NCBI GenBank assembly: GCA_028724585.1
Contig: JAQYCQ010000038.1
Coordinates: forward strand, 46,954 to 110,953
Direction: 5' to 3'
Length of the DNA: 64,000 bases
From: Bacillota bacterium
GTDB lineage: Bacteria; Bacillota; Clostridia; Peptostreptococcales; Anaerovoracaceae
The notes under the pieces are model-generated. The model saw only the letters and a list, made by a program, of their open reading frames with translations. It did no database searches and was not told the origin of the DNA. This document shows, piece after piece, positions 17,578 to 26,342 of this stretch. The translations under genes and the position numbers were made by a program. Every line of letters begins with the position of its first letter. The first letter of the stretch is position 1.

Positions 17578-17961
17578 ATGGATCTTAAAGAATTGATGCC
17601 TCATGATGAAGCAGGCAGGATGCGTATCATCCAGGAAACAGTGCCGGGCAATCAGATTTCTCTCGCTCATATCATAGGAAGTCCGCAGCCTATCATCTAT
17701 CAGAAGCTGGGACTTAATCCGGACATCGACTACGACGGTTCAGCGATCGGCATCATGACGCTATGTCCTTCGGAGACAGCCGTAATCGCAGCAGATATCT
17801 GCACAAAGGCAGGCGACATTTACCTCGGCTTTGTAGACCGTTTCGCAGGTACTCTGATCATTACCGGAGCTATGTCTGAAGTGGAGAATGCCATACGCGA
17901 AACTGTCGACTATTTTAAAGAAGAATTGGAATTCGCGTGCTGTAAGATTACAAAGAGGTAG
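17578..17961 (+). CDS. eutS: Microcompartment shell protein EutS (circularly permuted BMC domain)
   Basis: 127-aa single BMC-domain protein of the EutS type. Family features are MRIIQETVPGNQISLAHIIG, AIGIMTLCPSETAVIAADIC, YLGFVDRFAGTLIITG and a C-terminal YFKEELEFACCKITKR. EutS hexamers are bent shell tiles of ethanolamine microcompartments. The ribosome site GGGAGG precedes the ATG with a downstream AAGG. eutP starts six bases after its stop. No other shell protein, ammonia lyase or aldehyde dehydrogenase is present in the window, so its job here is unclear. Confidence 0.9.
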   Translation: MDLKELMPHDEAGRMRIIQETVPGNQISLAHIIGSPQPIIYQKLGLNPDIDYDGSAIGIMTLCPSETAVIAADICTKAGDIYLGFVDRFAGTLIITGAMSEVENAIRETVDYFKEELEFACCKITKR

Positions 17962-17967
17962 TGGTAT

Positions 17968-18762
17968 ATGCGCAAGATCTTATTCATGGGCCGCAGTGAG
18001 TGCGGTAAGACTTCGCTTACTCAGGCCATGAGAGGAGAGACTATCACTTATCATAAAACGCAGTATGTCAACGCGTTCGATGTTATCATCGATACGCCGG
18101 GTGAGTACGCGGAGTGTTCCAGGCTCGCCAAAGCCCTGGCTATATACTCCTGCGAGGCAGATGTCATAGGTCTGCTGATAAGCGCTATAGAGCCATATTC
18201 TCTCTATCCGCCTTGTGTTACAGCGGTAAGCACCCGTGAGGTCATCGGTATCGTAACGAAGATAGACCACAGAAATGCTAATCCGAGACAGGCAGCCAGA
18301 TGGCTCAGACTGGCCGGATGCACCAAGATATTTTATATAAGCTCCTACAGCGGCGAGGGCATTCCAGAGCTGCTGGAGTATCTCAAGGAAGACGGCGATG
18401 TGCTTCCTTGGGAAGAGGCCAAGGCGCAGCAGCAGGGCCTCAGGATGAAGAAGGGCGGTACTAAGGACTACAGCAGCGAGAACCTGGACGATATGATCGA
18501 TAACGATTTCGAGCACAGGAAACGTACTTTCGCTCATGTAGACGTAGGCGATGACGTTCTGGGAAGGGAGATAACTGCCGATGGACAGAGCGTAAAGGCT
18601 ACTAAGGACGTACCGGCGCAGATAGGCGTAAAGTTCAAATCGGAGATAGACGAGCTCGAGGAAGAGAAGGACGAGAAGATGGCGAAAGCCGGAATCGAAA
18701 AGCCTATGGAAGCCGCAGGCATCAAAGAAGCGAAGAGAGCAGAGAGGCTGCGTAAAATGTAG
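17968..18762 (+). CDS. eutP: EutP/PduV-family small GTPase with C-terminal extension
   Basis: P-loop protein with GRSECGKTSL (residues about 8-17), DTPGEY as the G3-like motif, and TKID as the G4 motif. The N-terminal ~150 residues match EutP/PduV, a microcompartment-associated GTPase-like family with reported acetate-kinase activity in one member. Residues ~150-264 are an extra hydrophilic, charged region ending in a Lys/Glu helix (EEEKDEKMAKAG), which is unusual for a ~150-aa family. It is co-transcribed with eutS and ends at the bidirectional terminator 18799-18830. Confidence 0.87.
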   Translation: MRKILFMGRSECGKTSLTQAMRGETITYHKTQYVNAFDVIIDTPGEYAECSRLAKALAIYSCEADVIGLLISAIEPYSLYPPCVTAVSTREVIGIVTKIDHRNANPRQAARWLRLAGCTKIFYISSYSGEGIPELLEYLKEDGDVLPWEEAKAQQQGLRMKKGGTKDYSSENLDDMIDNDFEHRKRTFAHVDVGDDVLGREITADGQSVKATKDVPAQIGVKFKSEIDELEEEKDEKMAKAGIEKPMEAAGIKEAKRAERLRKM

Positions 18763-18798
18763 CGCCTGCCGCGTAACTTAAAAAATAAAGACTAAAAA

Positions 18799-18830
18799 GA
18801 AAAGCCGCTTTTAAAGCGGCTTTTCTTTTT
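18799..18830. terminator. Bidirectional terminator between eutP and the Crp/Fnr gene
   Basis: AAAGCCGCTTT / AAGCGGCTTT stem with T-runs on both strands. On the minus strand the stem also encodes the last residues and the stop codon (18811-18813) of the regulator gene. Confidence 0.88.
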
Positions 18831-19410
18831 GATCTGCCTCGGCAGCCTTGAGCTTGGCCTTGATGCGGCTGAGCGTGACAGGTGTGACGTTGAGGAAGGA
18901 CACTATGTACTTGTTTGGAACTGTATGAAGAAGTTCCGGATACGTGCGCATAAACCACTGATAACGGTCTATTGCTGTATACTGATAGATAGCGCTTTTG
19001 ATCTTCCAGTGATCGTCGAGAGCCTTCATGAGGATGTTCGTGTAGACCACTGACAGTTCATGATATTCCTCGAGAAGCCTGGATATTTCAGGAACTGGTA
19101 TGCGAAGGACATCGCTTTCTGTAAGGGATTCTATGCTGATGATAGCGGGCTTGTTAAAACCGTGACACCCCATAGCGATCTCACCCTTCTGGTAAAAGAA
19201 ACCGTCTGTAATATCCCTGCCCTGATAGTCAATGAAGAAACCTCTGAATATTCCGGAAACGATCATATCGGCATATTCCTGGCGATCATCTGCCTGGATC
19301 AGAAAACTGCCTTTTTTGAAATGCTTGACGTCCGAAGATGCGGCAAACCTTGACAGCAGCTCCGGGTCTTTGATACGCAGAGCCTGCTGCAGAAATTTTT
19401 CCTTGTCCAT
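18811..19410 (-). CDS. Crp/Fnr family transcriptional regulator
   Basis: 199-aa protein with an N-terminal cyclic-nucleotide-binding-type jelly roll (VSGIFRGFFIDYQGRDITDGFFYQKGE) and a C-terminal winged helix of the Crp type (VPNKYIVSFLNVTPVTLSRIKAKL). There is no Fnr-type cysteine cluster near the N-terminus, so an iron-sulfur O2 sensor is unlikely. The start MDKEKFLQQAL at 19410 has GGAG ten bases upstream. A longer in-frame start at 19548 adds 46 residues of non-family sequence. It lies convergent to eutP and divergent from the aminotransferase at 19940. Ligand unknown. Confidence 0.85.
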   Translation of the reverse strand: MDKEKFLQQALRIKDPELLSRFAASSDVKHFKKGSFLIQADDRQEYADMIVSGIFRGFFIDYQGRDITDGFFYQKGEIAMGCHGFNKPAIISIESLTESDVLRIPVPEISRLLEEYHELSVVYTNILMKALDDHWKIKSAIYQYTAIDRYQWFMRTYPELLHTVPNKYIVSFLNVTPVTLSRIKAKLKAAEADQKEKPL

Positions 19411-19939
19411 GGATTCATTTCTCCATTTCTTATTTGTTAACTTCATTTTATCATAATTAGGAATCTTGTGGAGAAAAATTGGTAATAACATCCGGCAACG
19501 ATTCAGGATATTGTGAGTTGCTAAAAACATGTATCCAATATCTATCACGAAAACATGAGTAAAATTTTACATTTAATATAATTTGCTCTCATTTCAAGTA
19601 TATAGTCCAAATTACAGTACATTACTTTTTTCCTAAATAAAATTTTGCCTCAGCAGATACGAGCGCTCACGCGCACAATCCGCCATGAAAATCCCGGCTG
19701 GATCCACGGTGTCCGCAAGCCCGACCGCGGGCTATGCAGCATGCGATCCGCATATTACGGTTCTGCCGTCAGGCACTTGTCGGCGGAGCCGACAGAAGAA
19801 CATTTGTAATGACAGGGTCTTATTGAATTTTGCATACGATTGTGATAGACTTGCAAAATAGTATGGATAAATCCAAAAACCCTGGCGGCGCATTTTCACT
19901 GCCGCATTTTTTAGATAAAAAGATCGAGAGGTAAATGGA
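19411..19939. other. Intergenic region with repeat mosaic and candidate regulatory sites
   Basis: Divergent region between the Crp/Fnr gene and the aminotransferase. 19411-19650 is AT-rich with nothing identified. 19658-19795 is a mosaic of small repeats shared with other gaps: TACGAGCGCTCACGCGCACAA as at 32064, and ATGAAAATCCCGG plus CGGTGTCCG as at 48301. It also has the hairpin TGTCGGC-GGA-GCCGACA (19778-19794). 19823-19912 holds a candidate promoter, operator and attenuator. Confidence 0.6.
19823..19859 (+). promoter_or_regulatory. Candidate promoter with flanking inverted repeat upstream of aminotransferase
   Basis: TTGAAT at 19823-19828, spacer 17, TAGACT at 19846-19851 with an upstream TG (extended -10). 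ATTTTGCA (19827-19834) and TGCAAAAT (19852-19859) bracket the -10 region as an inverted repeat, which could be an operator. Downstream, GGCGGC / GCCGC (19884-19905) followed by six Ts could attenuate. Confidence 0.4.
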
Positions 19940-21181
19940 ATGGACTATGTATTTGCTGAAGGCAACGGCCGAGTAATCTCAGGCAAGGACAAGATCTTCG
20001 GAGTCAGCACCCTGGCTAAGGAAGCTATCAGGCGCGACGGTAAAGAAAACGTCACTAACGCTACTATCGGAGCACTTATCGACGATAACGGCGAGCTCAT
20101 CGTGCTCTCGTCGATGATAGATGTCCTTAAGGAAATGAAACCTGCGGAATTCGCGGAATACGCGCCTATCGCCGGCATTCCTGAATATCTCGAGGTACTC
20201 CCGAGAGCGGCTTTCGGCGACCACAGACCTGACGGATATATCGAAGGCTGCGCTACACCGGGCGGCACAGGAACTATCAGGAACACTATCTCATGCTACA
20301 GCAGGTACGGCGACGCTGTGCTGACATCAAACTGGTTCTGGAGCCCTTACAATATCATCGCTACAGAGATCGGCCGCAGAGTAGAGACCTACGAGATGTT
20401 CGACGAGAACGAGCATTTCAACCTCAAGGGCTTCGAAGAGAAGATCATGGAGCTCCTCAAGAAGCAGGATTCGCTCGTCATCATCTTCAACGCTCCGGCA
20501 CACAACCCTACAGGCTACACTCCTTCAGACGAAGAGTGGGACGAGATCGTGGCTATCCTCAAGAGATGCGGCGCTTCAGGCAAGAAGATCACAATGCTCC
20601 TCGACATCGCTTACATAGATTTCTCAGGAGATCCGGACGCCAGGAGATTCCTGCCTAAGTTCGGAAACATGCCGGACAACATCCTCGTCATCGCTGGCTT
20701 CTCAGCTTCAAAAGGCTTCACTTTCTACGGACTGCGCACAGGCGGCATGCTCTGCATCACTCAGAACAAGGAGATCGCTGAGGAGTTCAAGAGAGTCACT
20801 TCGTTCGCCAGCAGAGGATCATGGTCTAACTGCGTAAGAGTAGGCCAGCTCGCTATCGCGAGAGTATTTAACGACGCTGCCCTCCTCCAGAAGGTATCGG
20901 ACGAGAGAAGGATCCACGAAAACATGCTGGCAGCGAGATGCACAGCATTTAAGGAAGAAGCTGCCGCGGCAGGACTTAAGACATGCCCGTTCAAGGGAGG
21001 CTTCTTCGTAACAGTTCCTTGCGAAAACGATGACGCTGTAAACCAGGAGCTCTTCAAGGACAACATCTTCGGCATCGCTATCGGCGGCGGAGTCAGGATC
21101 GCCATCTCAGCCATCAGCGAAGAGAAGTGCAGAAAGGTTCCGGCTAAGATCGCGGCCGCTATCAAGACTATAAACGGCTAA
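19940..21181 (+). CDS. PLP-dependent aminotransferase (aspartate/aromatic type, specificity unknown)
   Basis: 413-aa fold-type I enzyme. The conserved elements are CATPGGTGTIRNT near residue 105, NAPAHNPTGYTPSDEEW, DIAYIDFSG, and the PLP lysine in GFSASKGFTFYGLRTG followed by the Arg of the substrate-carboxylate region. The architecture resembles aspartate and aromatic amino acid aminotransferases more than the AlaA or AspB-like enzymes elsewhere in the window. GAGAGG lies eight bases before the ATG at 19940. It is monocistronic, with a putative regulated leader. Substrate cannot be assigned. Confidence 0.85.
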   Translation: MDYVFAEGNGRVISGKDKIFGVSTLAKEAIRRDGKENVTNATIGALIDDNGELIVLSSMIDVLKEMKPAEFAEYAPIAGIPEYLEVLPRAAFGDHRPDGYIEGCATPGGTGTIRNTISCYSRYGDAVLTSNWFWSPYNIIATEIGRRVETYEMFDENEHFNLKGFEEKIMELLKKQDSLVIIFNAPAHNPTGYTPSDEEWDEIVAILKRCGASGKKITMLLDIAYIDFSGDPDARRFLPKFGNMPDNILVIAGFSASKGFTFYGLRTGGMLCITQNKEIAEEFKRVTSFASRGSWSNCVRVGQLAIARVFNDAALLQKVSDERRIHENMLAARCTAFKEEAAAAGLKTCPFKGGFFVTVPCENDDAVNQELFKDNIFGIAIGGGVRIAISAISEEKCRKVPAKIAAAIKTING

Positions 21182-21249
21182 GCCGGTGGTTGCCCCGCAA
21201 GGGGCCTGCAGAGTTCTCGCAGGGGAATATTAAATAACTGTAAATAAAT

Positions 21250-21283
21250 ATGCAGGATATGTGTATGTATTCTGCATTTTTTT
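21250..21283 (+). terminator. Weak terminator after aminotransferase
   Basis: ATGCAG (21250-21255) pairs with CTGCAT (21272-21277), followed by seven Ts. An extended -10 (TGATATAAT, 21292-21300) for putP lies immediately after. Confidence 0.55.
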
Positions 21284-21404
21284 CATACTTGTGATATAAT
21301 TTTAATATTATGTTGCTGTATTGCGTTAAAGTTTGGCAAGGCACATACGGCAGGCTCACGGCCCGTCGCGAAATTGTTAAATAAGTTATTTTAAGGAGAA
21401 TTTT

Positions 21405-22949
21405 ATGTCATCATCAACGATTTTCATGACAATCTCGATCGTAGTGTACCTGATCATGATGGTACTGATCGGTCTCTGGTCATCGAAAAAGAATAAGAAT
21501 ACCGATGACTTCTATCTTGGCGGAAGGCAGCTGGGACCGTTGGTAACGGCGATGAGCGCCGAAGCTTCAGATATGAGCAGCTGGCTGCTCATGGGTATCC
21601 CGGGACTGGCTTATCTGTCAGGTGTAGCCAGCAACTTCTGGACTATCCTGGGTCTCGGTATCGGTACATATCTCAACTGGCTGTTCGTAGCTAAGCGTAT
21701 AAGGACATACACTGAGATCTCACATAACTCCATCACGATCCCGCAGTTTTTCTCGAACAGGTTCCGTGACAACAGGAGGATCCTTACAGCTATCGCGGCT
21801 GTGATCATCGTCATATTCTTCATTCCTTACACGGCTTCGGGCTTCGCGGCATGCGGCAAGCTCTTCAACAGCCTTTTCGGGGTAGATTATCTGCCGGCTA
21901 TGATAGTCAGCGCCCTGGTAATAATAGCGTATACCGCTCTGGGCGGCTTCCTGGCGGCGTCTACTACCGACCTGGTGCAGAGTATCATAATGACGATCGC
22001 TATCGTAGCAGTCCTCTTCTATGGGGTTCACGCGGCCGGCGGAGTAGAGCAGGTGATCATCAATGCCGACAGCCTCAAGGGATATCTCAGCCTGACTCAG
22101 TCCCATGTAGCAGAGACCGGCGGTGTGGAGGATATCAGTGTCATCTGGATAATCTCACAGATCGCCTGGGGCCTAGGTTACTGCGGTATGCCTCATATCC
22201 TGCTGAGATTCATGGCTATCAATGATAAGAGGAAGCTCAAGATCTCCAGAAGGATCGCTACTGTATGGGTATTCATCTCCATGGCTGTAGCTCTCGGTAT
22301 CGGCATCGCGGGACGCGCTGTCACAGCTGAAGGCAAGATCCCGTTCCTCAAGGGTTCGTCCTCAGAAACTATAATCGTAAAATTCGCCGACCTGATCGCA
22401 GAGCACGGCTTTGGAGCGGCTCTCTTCGCCGGCCTCATCATCGCCGGTATCCTGGCGGCTACTATGTCGACCGCTGACTCGCAGCTTCTCGCCGCGTCCT
22501 CCAGCGTATCCCAGAACCTGATCAGGGAAGTGTTCGGCTTTAAAGTAAGCGCAAGGACAGAGATGATCATAGCGAGGATCTCGCTGCTTGTCATCGCGGT
22601 GATCGGAATGTTCCTGGCAAAGGATCCGGACAGCTCGGTATTCACGATCGTATCCTTCGCCTGGGCCGGCTTCGGCGCTGCCTTCGGCCCGGTAGTCCTC
22701 TGCGCGCTCTTCTGGCGCAGGGCCAACAAGTGGGGCGCTCTGGCAGGCATGGTCTTCGGCGGAGCCATGGTATTTATCTGGAAGTTCCTCGTACGCCCTC
22801 TTGGCGGCGGCTGGGACATCTACGAGCTCCTTCCGGCATTCCTCGTTGCGCTGGCTATGATAATCATCGTCAGCCTCGTTACAGGCGAGCCTGAAAAGGA
22901 AGTCACAGACGAGTTCGACCAGTATAAAGAAGCAATGGCAAGAGAATAA
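21405..22949 (+). CDS. putP: Sodium/proline symporter
   Basis: 514-aa member of the solute:sodium symporter family with about 13 hydrophobic helices. Family features are DFYLGGRQLGP after TM1, SAEASDMSSWLLMGIPG, ALGGFLAASTTDLVQ, WIISQIAWGLGYCGMPHILL and TADSQLLAASSS, which includes the Na+-site serines. These match PutP closely, including the tract around GMPHIL. Proline uptake would feed Stickland-type or other amino-acid metabolism. AAGGAGAA precedes the ATG. It is monocistronic, ended by the terminator at 22993-23048. Confidence 0.92.
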   Translation: MSSSTIFMTISIVVYLIMMVLIGLWSSKKNKNTDDFYLGGRQLGPLVTAMSAEASDMSSWLLMGIPGLAYLSGVASNFWTILGLGIGTYLNWLFVAKRIRTYTEISHNSITIPQFFSNRFRDNRRILTAIAAVIIVIFFIPYTASGFAACGKLFNSLFGVDYLPAMIVSALVIIAYTALGGFLAASTTDLVQSIIMTIAIVAVLFYGVHAAGGVEQVIINADSLKGYLSLTQSHVAETGGVEDISVIWIISQIAWGLGYCGMPHILLRFMAINDKRKLKISRRIATVWVFISMAVALGIGIAGRAVTAEGKIPFLKGSSSETIIVKFADLIAEHGFGAALFAGLIIAGILAATMSTADSQLLAASSSVSQNLIREVFGFKVSARTEMIIARISLLVIAVIGMFLAKDPDSSVFTIVSFAWAGFGAAFGPVVLCALFWRRANKWGALAGMVFGGAMVFIWKFLVRPLGGGWDIYELLPAFLVALAMIIIVSLVTGEPEKEVTDEFDQYKEAMARE

Positions 22950-22992
22950 GATCAATATTAGAATATCCGCATCCCGCGGGCGCTCCGCGCGC

Positions 22993-23048
22993 GACCGGAG
23001 CCGGCTCAGGCCGGCTCCGGGAACTGCCGGTCCCGGGGTGCTTTTTTT
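22993..23048 (+). terminator. Terminator after putP
   Basis: GGAGCCGGC (22997-23005) pairs with GCCGGCTCC (23010-23018). A larger arm, GACCGG / CCGGTC (22993-23033), is also possible. Seven Ts follow at 23042-23048. Confidence 0.8.
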
Positions 23049-23115
23049 ATTGCCCGTATATGTGATATAATCGGCTTGTTATTTAGTAATAAAAAATCTG
23101 TATAAGGAGATCAAA

Positions 23116-23826
23116 ATGAATAGGAAAAAGCTTTTATGCATAGCGATGTGCGTCATGATGTGCCTGGCTGTGTTCACAGCCTGCGGATCCGGCTCGGACA
23201 AGAGCGGCAGCGGCACGGCTTCATCGGCGGCATCTGAGAGCTCGGACAGCAGCGCGGGATCGGACCAGTCAGCGGCTCCGACAGCGGCTGACAACAGCCT
23301 CAAGGAGTTCAGCCAGGACGAGCTGCTGACAGGCAAGCACCACGTTAAGATGGACATCAAGGACCACGGTACGGTCACACTCGAGCTGGACGCTGACCAG
23401 GCGCCGATCACAGTCACTAACTTCATAGACCTGGCTAAGAAGGGCTTCTACAACGGCCTGACCTTCCACAGGATCATCCCGGGCCAGTTCGTACAGGGCG
23501 GCGACCCTAACGGCGACGGCACGGGCTCGGCCGGCTACAACATCAAGGGCGAGTTCAAGGCCAACGGGGTCAATAATACTCTCTCTCATACCCGCGGAGC
23601 CATCTCCCTGGCCAGGACAGTGGATAACAACGGCGGATGCTGCCAGTTCTTCATCATGGACGCTGACTACACAGACTTCGACGGACAGTACGCCTGCTTC
23701 GGCTATGTGACCGACGGCATGGACGTCATAGACGACATCTGCAAAAACGCCAAGGTCCAGGACCAGAACGGAACAGTAGCTAAGGCGGACCAGCCGGTCA
23801 TCTCGAGCGTTACAGTAGTTGACTAA
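23116..23826 (+). CDS. Cyclophilin-type peptidyl-prolyl isomerase, lipoprotein
   Basis: 236-aa extracytoplasmic lipoprotein with signal peptide and lipobox VFTACGS, then a Ser/Ala-rich linker and a compact cyclophilin domain. Visible catalytic-site segments are GLTFHRIIPGQFVQGGDP, GAISLAR, CCQFFIMDADYTDFDGQYACFG and VTDGMDVID. Cyclophilins speed cis-trans proline isomerisation; a surface-anchored one probably helps secreted proteins fold. An extended -10 (TGATATAAT, 23063-23071) lies upstream, and AAGGAG precedes the ATG. Confidence 0.93.
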   Translation: MNRKKLLCIAMCVMMCLAVFTACGSGSDKSGSGTASSAASESSDSSAGSDQSAAPTAADNSLKEFSQDELLTGKHHVKMDIKDHGTVTLELDADQAPITVTNFIDLAKKGFYNGLTFHRIIPGQFVQGGDPNGDGTGSAGYNIKGEFKANGVNNTLSHTRGAISLARTVDNNGGCCQFFIMDADYTDFDGQYACFGYVTDGMDVIDDICKNAKVQDQNGTVAKADQPVISSVTVVD

Positions 23827-23886
23827 GCAGCCAGCAGGGCTCTTAGGAGTTTTCGATAAAATACAGGCAGGAAAGTGTGATATTGG

Positions 23887-24501
23887 ATGAATAAAAGAGT
23901 AAAAAAAGTTACTAAGCAGACAGATAACAGGTTCCTCAATCTCTATCTGCTCGATTCAGAGACCAGAGACGGACAGAAGATAACTTACGAGCTGGCTTCG
24001 AGGGCAAAGGATATAAACGGCCTCAAGCTCAGCGGCGAGGAAAAAGCTTCGGACAAGATAGCCAACGCGGTCATGATCTGCGCTGTTACAGGTGATAAGC
24101 TGGTGCTGGAGAAGCAGTTCCGCTATCCGCTGGATGACTATATCTACGAGCTTCCCGCAGGCCTCATCGAGAAGGGCGAAAAGACGGAGGACGCGGGAGT
24201 CCGCGAGTTCTATGAGGAGACCGGCATGAAGCTGATGCTGCTCAAGAGCTTCGGTTCATCAAGGCCTTTCTTCAGCTCCGCCGGAATGACCGACGAGAGC
24301 ATTTCGCTCGTGTACGGCTTCGCTTCCGGTACTCCGACCAGCGAGCACGAGGAGAGCACAGAGGATATAGAGGTGATCCTCGCCGACAGGTGGGAGTGCC
24401 AGCGCATCCTTAAGGAAGAAAACGTTTCGACTATGTGCGCGCTGGTGATGATGAACTTCATCCACAATGTCAGGGATCCTTTCGGCTTCCTTGTCGACTA
24501 A
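23887..24501 (+). CDS. Nudix hydrolase (ADP-ribose pyrophosphatase-like)
   Basis: 204-aa protein with a full Nudix box G-x5-E-x7-RE-x2-EE-x-G in GLIEKGEKTEDAGVREFYEE, preceded by ELPAG as in ADP-ribose pyrophosphatases. Nudix enzymes of this subgroup hydrolyse ADP-ribose and related nucleotide sugars. The C-terminal helix contains the conserved glutamate region (TEDIEVILADRW). It follows the cyclophilin gene by 60 bases and shares its downstream terminator. Exact substrate unproven. Confidence 0.88.
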   Translation: MNKRVKKVTKQTDNRFLNLYLLDSETRDGQKITYELASRAKDINGLKLSGEEKASDKIANAVMICAVTGDKLVLEKQFRYPLDDYIYELPAGLIEKGEKTEDAGVREFYEETGMKLMLLKSFGSSRPFFSSAGMTDESISLVYGFASGTPTSEHEESTEDIEVILADRWECQRILKEENVSTMCALVMMNFIHNVRDPFGFLVD

Positions 24502-24537
24502 AAAGCAAATTGTAAATAGACAATAAAATAGCAATTG

Positions 24538-24572
24538 CAGGAGCAGCAGGAATTTGCCGCTCCTGTTTTTTT
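24538..24572 (+). terminator. Terminator after Nudix gene
   Basis: CAGGAGC (24538-24544) pairs with GCTCCTG (24559-24565), with seven Ts after. Confidence 0.88.
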
Positions 24573-24726
24573 CGGTATTTTTAAATTGATAACGAATTAA
24601 TTATCTTAAATTCTATTGATTTATCATGCGTAGAAGTCTAAAATCAACAATATACGCCGTGAAGCAGAAGCGGCGCGCAATTGTATTGTTTACGTTTTTA
24701 TTAATCGAATCAGAGAGGTAATGTTT

Positions 24727-26169
24727 ATGAAAAAAGCATTCAGGACCATCCTCGCTGCTGTAGCCGTGCTCGTTATGAGCGCCCCTGCGGTATTCGCGGA
24801 TGAGACTGCGCATGAAGCTGTAAACGAAGCACTGCCTATTTGGAGTATCATTCCGTTTGTCGGAATGCTGCTTTCCATCGCCATCATTCCGCTCGTTAAA
24901 CCGGACTGGTGGGACAGGAACATGCTTTGGGCTGCTCTCGCGTGGTCCGCGTTATTCATTATTCCGTTCGCTATAGCGTTTGGACCGGGAGAAGCGTTCT
25001 ACAGACTCCTCGAATCTGTACTGCTCGACTTCGTTCCGTTCATCGTACTGCTCTTCGGACTCTTCGTAGTTGCCGGAGGCATCGCGATAAAGGGCACCAT
25101 CGCCGGGACCACTAAGATGAACCTCATCCTGCTCCTCATCGGTACCTTCCTCGCCAGCTGGATCGGAACCACAGGCGCGGCTATGCTCATGATCAGACCG
25201 GTCATCAGAGCCAATGCCTGGAGAGAAAAGAAAGCTCACATCGTCGTATTCTTCATCTTCACAGTAGCCAACATGGGCGGCTGCCTGACACCACTGGGCG
25301 ACCCTCCTCTGTTCATGGGCTTCCAGAGAGGCGTGCCTTTCCTCTGGACTACGACTCACATGCTGCCGATCCTGCTCCTCAACGTAGTGATCCTCTCAGT
25401 CGTATTCGTACTCATCGACAGACACTACTGCAAGAAGGAATATGCCGCAGGCAGATCACCTGAAGACATGATGGACGCTGACGCTCCTAAGGAAAAGATC
25501 AGCATAGAAGGTGCCCACAACTTCATCTTCATCGCTATGATCATCTTCGGCGTTATCCTGTCAGGCGTACTTCCTGTACCACACGGCTCAGGCATCCACG
25601 TATTCGACGACTGCGTATTCCCTTGGGGCTCGCTCGTTGAGTGCGTGATCATCCTCATCGCCGCTTTCCTGTCTCTCAAGACTACAAAGAAGTCGACAAG
25701 AGAACTCAACGAATTCACATACGGACCTATCGAAGAAGTTGCCAAGCTCTTTATCGGTATCTTCATAACAATGATCCCTGCTCTGGCTCTGCTTCAGGTA
25801 CACGGATCACAGCTCGGACTCTCGCATCCTGCTCCTATCTTCTGGGCAACAGGTATGCTGTCGTCCTTCCTCGACAATACACCGACTTACCTGGTATTCC
25901 TTCAGGTTGCCGGATCCCTGGGCGAAGCTTCAGGCGTATCCACAGCGGTCGGCATGGTACATGTCAGGATGCTGGAAGCTATTTCAGCCGGTGCCGTATT
26001 CATGGGAGCCAACACATATATCGGCAACGCGCCGAACTTTATGGTTAAATCCATCGCGGAAGAGAACAAGATCAAGATGCCTTCATTCTTCGGATACATG
26101 GCATGGTCATTCTCCATCCTCATTCCTACATTTATCATCGATACGCTGATATTCTTCCTGCAGGACTAA
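24727..26169 (+). CDS. NhaD/CitMHS-type sodium:proton antiporter
   Basis: 480-aa ion-transporter-superfamily protein with an apparent cleavable or N-terminal hydrophobic segment ending in AVFADE, then about 11 more TM helices. Characteristic stretches are LLLIGTFLASWIGTTGAAML, MGGCLTPLGDPPLFMGF, LSSFLDNTPTYLVFLQ and MGANTYIGNAPNFMVK. The paired GD-P-P and NTPTYL/GNAPN motifs are those of NhaD-like Na+/H+ antiporters and the related citrate transporters. GAGAGG is eight bases before the ATG at 24727, better than the ATG at 24721, which is too close. It is monocistronic. Confidence 0.85.
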   Translation: MKKAFRTILAAVAVLVMSAPAVFADETAHEAVNEALPIWSIIPFVGMLLSIAIIPLVKPDWWDRNMLWAALAWSALFIIPFAIAFGPGEAFYRLLESVLLDFVPFIVLLFGLFVVAGGIAIKGTIAGTTKMNLILLLIGTFLASWIGTTGAAMLMIRPVIRANAWREKKAHIVVFFIFTVANMGGCLTPLGDPPLFMGFQRGVPFLWTTTHMLPILLLNVVILSVVFVLIDRHYCKKEYAAGRSPEDMMDADAPKEKISIEGAHNFIFIAMIIFGVILSGVLPVPHGSGIHVFDDCVFPWGSLVECVIILIAAFLSLKTTKKSTRELNEFTYGPIEEVAKLFIGIFITMIPALALLQVHGSQLGLSHPAPIFWATGMLSSFLDNTPTYLVFLQVAGSLGEASGVSTAVGMVHVRMLEAISAGAVFMGANTYIGNAPNFMVKSIAEENKIKMPSFFGYMAWSFSILIPTFIIDTLIFFLQD

Positions 26170-26212
26170 GATGGACGGCTCCGTACAGGAACTATAGAAA
26201 ATATGGATACAG

Positions 26213-26247
26213 AGCGCTTCGCGGAGCATTCCGCGGGGCGCTTTTTT
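26213..26247 (+). terminator. Terminator after antiporter gene
   Basis: AGCGC-TTC-GCGGA pairs with TCCGC-GGG-GCGCT around loop GCAT, then TTTTTT. Confidence 0.85.
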
Positions 26248-26342
26248 AATGTTATCGGTATGGCCTCAGGTGCTATACTTATCTGTGGCTGAAGGATCGG
26301 AAGGATAACATTGAAGCTATATACAGAAAGTGAGGCAGCATA

